From Alistipes_A hominis (GTDB lineage Bacteria; Bacteroidota; Bacteroidia; Bacteroidales; Rikenellaceae), in assembly GCF_014288115.1 (NCBI RefSeq), contig NZ_JACOOK010000003.1, positions 124,001 through 188,000 on the forward strand: 64,000 bases of DNA, written 5' to 3'. Of the stretch, positions 63,065-64,000 are shown piece after piece; the stretch's first letter is position 1; each line of letters opens with the position of its first letter. A model generated the notes under the pieces. It was not told the origin of the DNA. It ran no database searches and saw only the letters and a program-made list of their open reading frames with translations. Position numbers and translations under genes: made by a program.

Positions 63065-63428
63065 CTATTTAAAGTCAGTTGGATAACAAACCATACCTTT
63101 CACATTCTCAGTAGCTCCAGGTATTAATTCAGCCACCATGCAATATTCATGAGAGACTTCGAAAGGAAATTCAATTCCTAAATCGATAGCCTTGCGATAG
63201 CCAAATCGAGGATAATACTCTTTATGCCCCAATACGACTGCTGTGCCGTAACCCAAAAGTGCTGCCCTCTGATGGGCTTACTGAATCAACATCCCCCCCA
63301 ATTCCCTTACGCTGGAATTCCGGCAAGACTGCCAATGGAGCTACACTCAGGGATGTGACAGACTGGGTGTCACTATCTATCTTTACTTCTGTAAGTAAGA
63401 TATACCAGACAATTTGTTTTTCTGTCAT
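63065..63428 (-). pseudogene. GNAT-family N-acetyltransferase, disrupted
   Basis: The first part (MTEKQIVWYILLTEVKIDSD, LSVAPLAVLPEFQRKGIGG) shows the acetyl-CoA loop RKGIGG. A run of seven Gs at 63293-63299 shifts the frame, and restoring it reads MLIQ followed by TAA. The text resumes as LGYGTAVVLGHKEYYPRFGY, with a normal end YPTDFK. One shift plus one stop make it non-functional as read. Confidence 0.75.
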
Positions 63429-63438
63429 TTTCTTGTTC

Positions 63439-63951
63439 TTATCTAATTGTTAGGCTCATTGTTGTTATACATTGTTTAATTATAGATAAATCGTGAATAT
63501 CCTTCTCTCTTAAATCGTAGCCCGAATGGAATACTTGTTGCCCTTTTGCAGAAATGCAAGGGATGCTTCTGCCTTCAAAGACTGCTGTTCCAAAATAGTC
63601 CGGTTGAAATTCATACCAGCCTCCATCCAAGTCGGCTTGTTTGGAAGTGCCGTCCGCATTCAAGACAAAAGGATGGATATCAATATAGCCTAATTCTTTG
63701 CTATACAGTTCCACACGGGTGGGCAACCAATTTGTTTCAATTTGATATCCTCTCTCCTGCAAAAGATCAAGGAGTTGGTCTGTATAATTGGCATCAAAAT
63801 CAATGTCAATATCTCTATGCAAGCGGGTTTGCTGTCCGTACAAGACATCCACTCCCCAGCCTCCATCCAACCAAAACTGCATGTCCAGGCTTTCCAACAA
63901 GTCCAAAACTTGAAATAACTCTGTAATCGTAGTGTGTTCTTTCTTTGTCAT
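63439..63951 (-). CDS. lnu: Lincosamide nucleotidyltransferase (Lnu/LinA-like)
   Basis: The 170-residue enzyme has the antibiotic nucleotidyltransferase core WLDGGWGVDVLYGQQTRLHR, then DIDIDFDA, giving the catalytic acids. It continues ELGYIDIHPFVLNADGTSKQ and ADLDGGWYEFQPDYFGTAVF. This fits the short Lnu(A)/Lnu(C)/Lnu(AN2) group that adenylylates lincomycin and clindamycin; I cannot name the allele. NBU2 of Bacteroides carries such a gene, which fits the element. GC is low relative to the core. Confidence 0.75.
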   Translation of the reverse strand: MTKKEHTTITELFQVLDLLESLDMQFWLDGGWGVDVLYGQQTRLHRDIDIDFDANYTDQLLDLLQERGYQIETNWLPTRVELYSKELGYIDIHPFVLNADGTSKQADLDGGWYEFQPDYFGTAVFEGRSIPCISAKGQQVFHSGYDLREKDIHDLSIIKQCITTMSLTIR

Positions 63952-64000
63952 ATAATAATTCTTTAATAAATAATACTATGCGTAATTATCCAACTGCTTG

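Larger units (their letters stand above)
54296..64000 (+). mobile_element. NBU-like integrative mobilizable element (left part)
   Basis: The gene order integrase, DUF1016, coiled-coil protein, DUF3853, RepA/TnpC-like ATPase, primase, oriT-like region, MobV relaxase matches non-replicating Bacteroides units (NBU) and Tn4555-type elements. These are mobilised in trans by larger conjugative transposons. Base composition is lower in GC than the core genome. Cargo includes a lincosamide resistance gene. The right end is outside the window. Confidence 0.8.

Overview
The window looks like the chromosome of a gut Bacteroidales bacterium. The GC-rich coding style (roughly 55-60% by eye) suggests Rikenellaceae, possibly Alistipes, but that genus guess is inference. 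Supporting signs are exact TAnnTTTG -7 promoter elements in front of many genes, Bacteroidetes-type families (DUF4251 pairs, GT117/DUF2723 membrane protein, DUF2582 winged helix, DUF418 protein) and an NBU-like mobilizable element. I found no rRNA or complete tRNA gene and no CRISPR array.

Layout. 1-3.6 kb: a four-gene reverse operon (DUF418 membrane protein, aldo/keto reductase, secreted alpha/beta hydrolase, exported flavodoxin-like protein cut by the window edge), followed by a divergent second aldo/keto reductase. 4.8-20.4 kb: core genes, including a frameshifted porin relic, ffh-folD, an aldehyde dehydrogenase, a small winged-helix protein, an MFS transporter, two tandem homologous small RNA genes, a GT22-like glycosyltransferase, a CoA-transferase, two DUF4251 proteins, an alpha-L-rhamnosidase, a GDPD lipoprotein and an M48 peptidase. 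20.6-29.1 kb: dnaK and groES-groEL, separated by a decayed island holding a helix-turn-helix fragment and a collapsed RND efflux operon, then a DEAD-box RNA helicase.

29.9-41.4 kb: a compact one-direction cassette of phage-type genes (probable capsid, portal, tail or baseplate-like proteins, holin, lytic transglycosylase, lipoprotein) behind one good promoter. I see no terminase, prohead protease, tape measure, integrase or repressor. All but one of its genes are open; the exception carries a single in-frame TAG.

41.6-49.6 kb: core genes again (rnhB, GT117 protein, cysS, murF, mannose-1-phosphate guanylyltransferase). 49.6-54.3 kb: an AT-richer landing zone of broken mobile DNA, with an integrase stub, an in-frame chimera of an HsdR N-terminus and a LytTR DNA-binding domain, two IS1-like transposase genes and a shattered AAA/DUF4143 ATPase gene.

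54.3 kb to the end: the left part of an NBU-like integrative mobilizable element. It has an att core resembling a tRNA 3' end, a tyrosine integrase, a DUF1016 nuclease-like protein, a DUF3853 protein, a RepA/TnpC-like ATPase, four 18-bp iterons in two inverted pairs, a primase, an oriT-like hairpin cluster and a MobV-type relaxase. Cargo follows: a SnoaL-like protein, a broken acetyltransferase and a lincosamide nucleotidyltransferase. The most unusual items are the packaging-less capsid/lysis cassette, the tandem small RNA pair and the HsdR-LytTR chimera.
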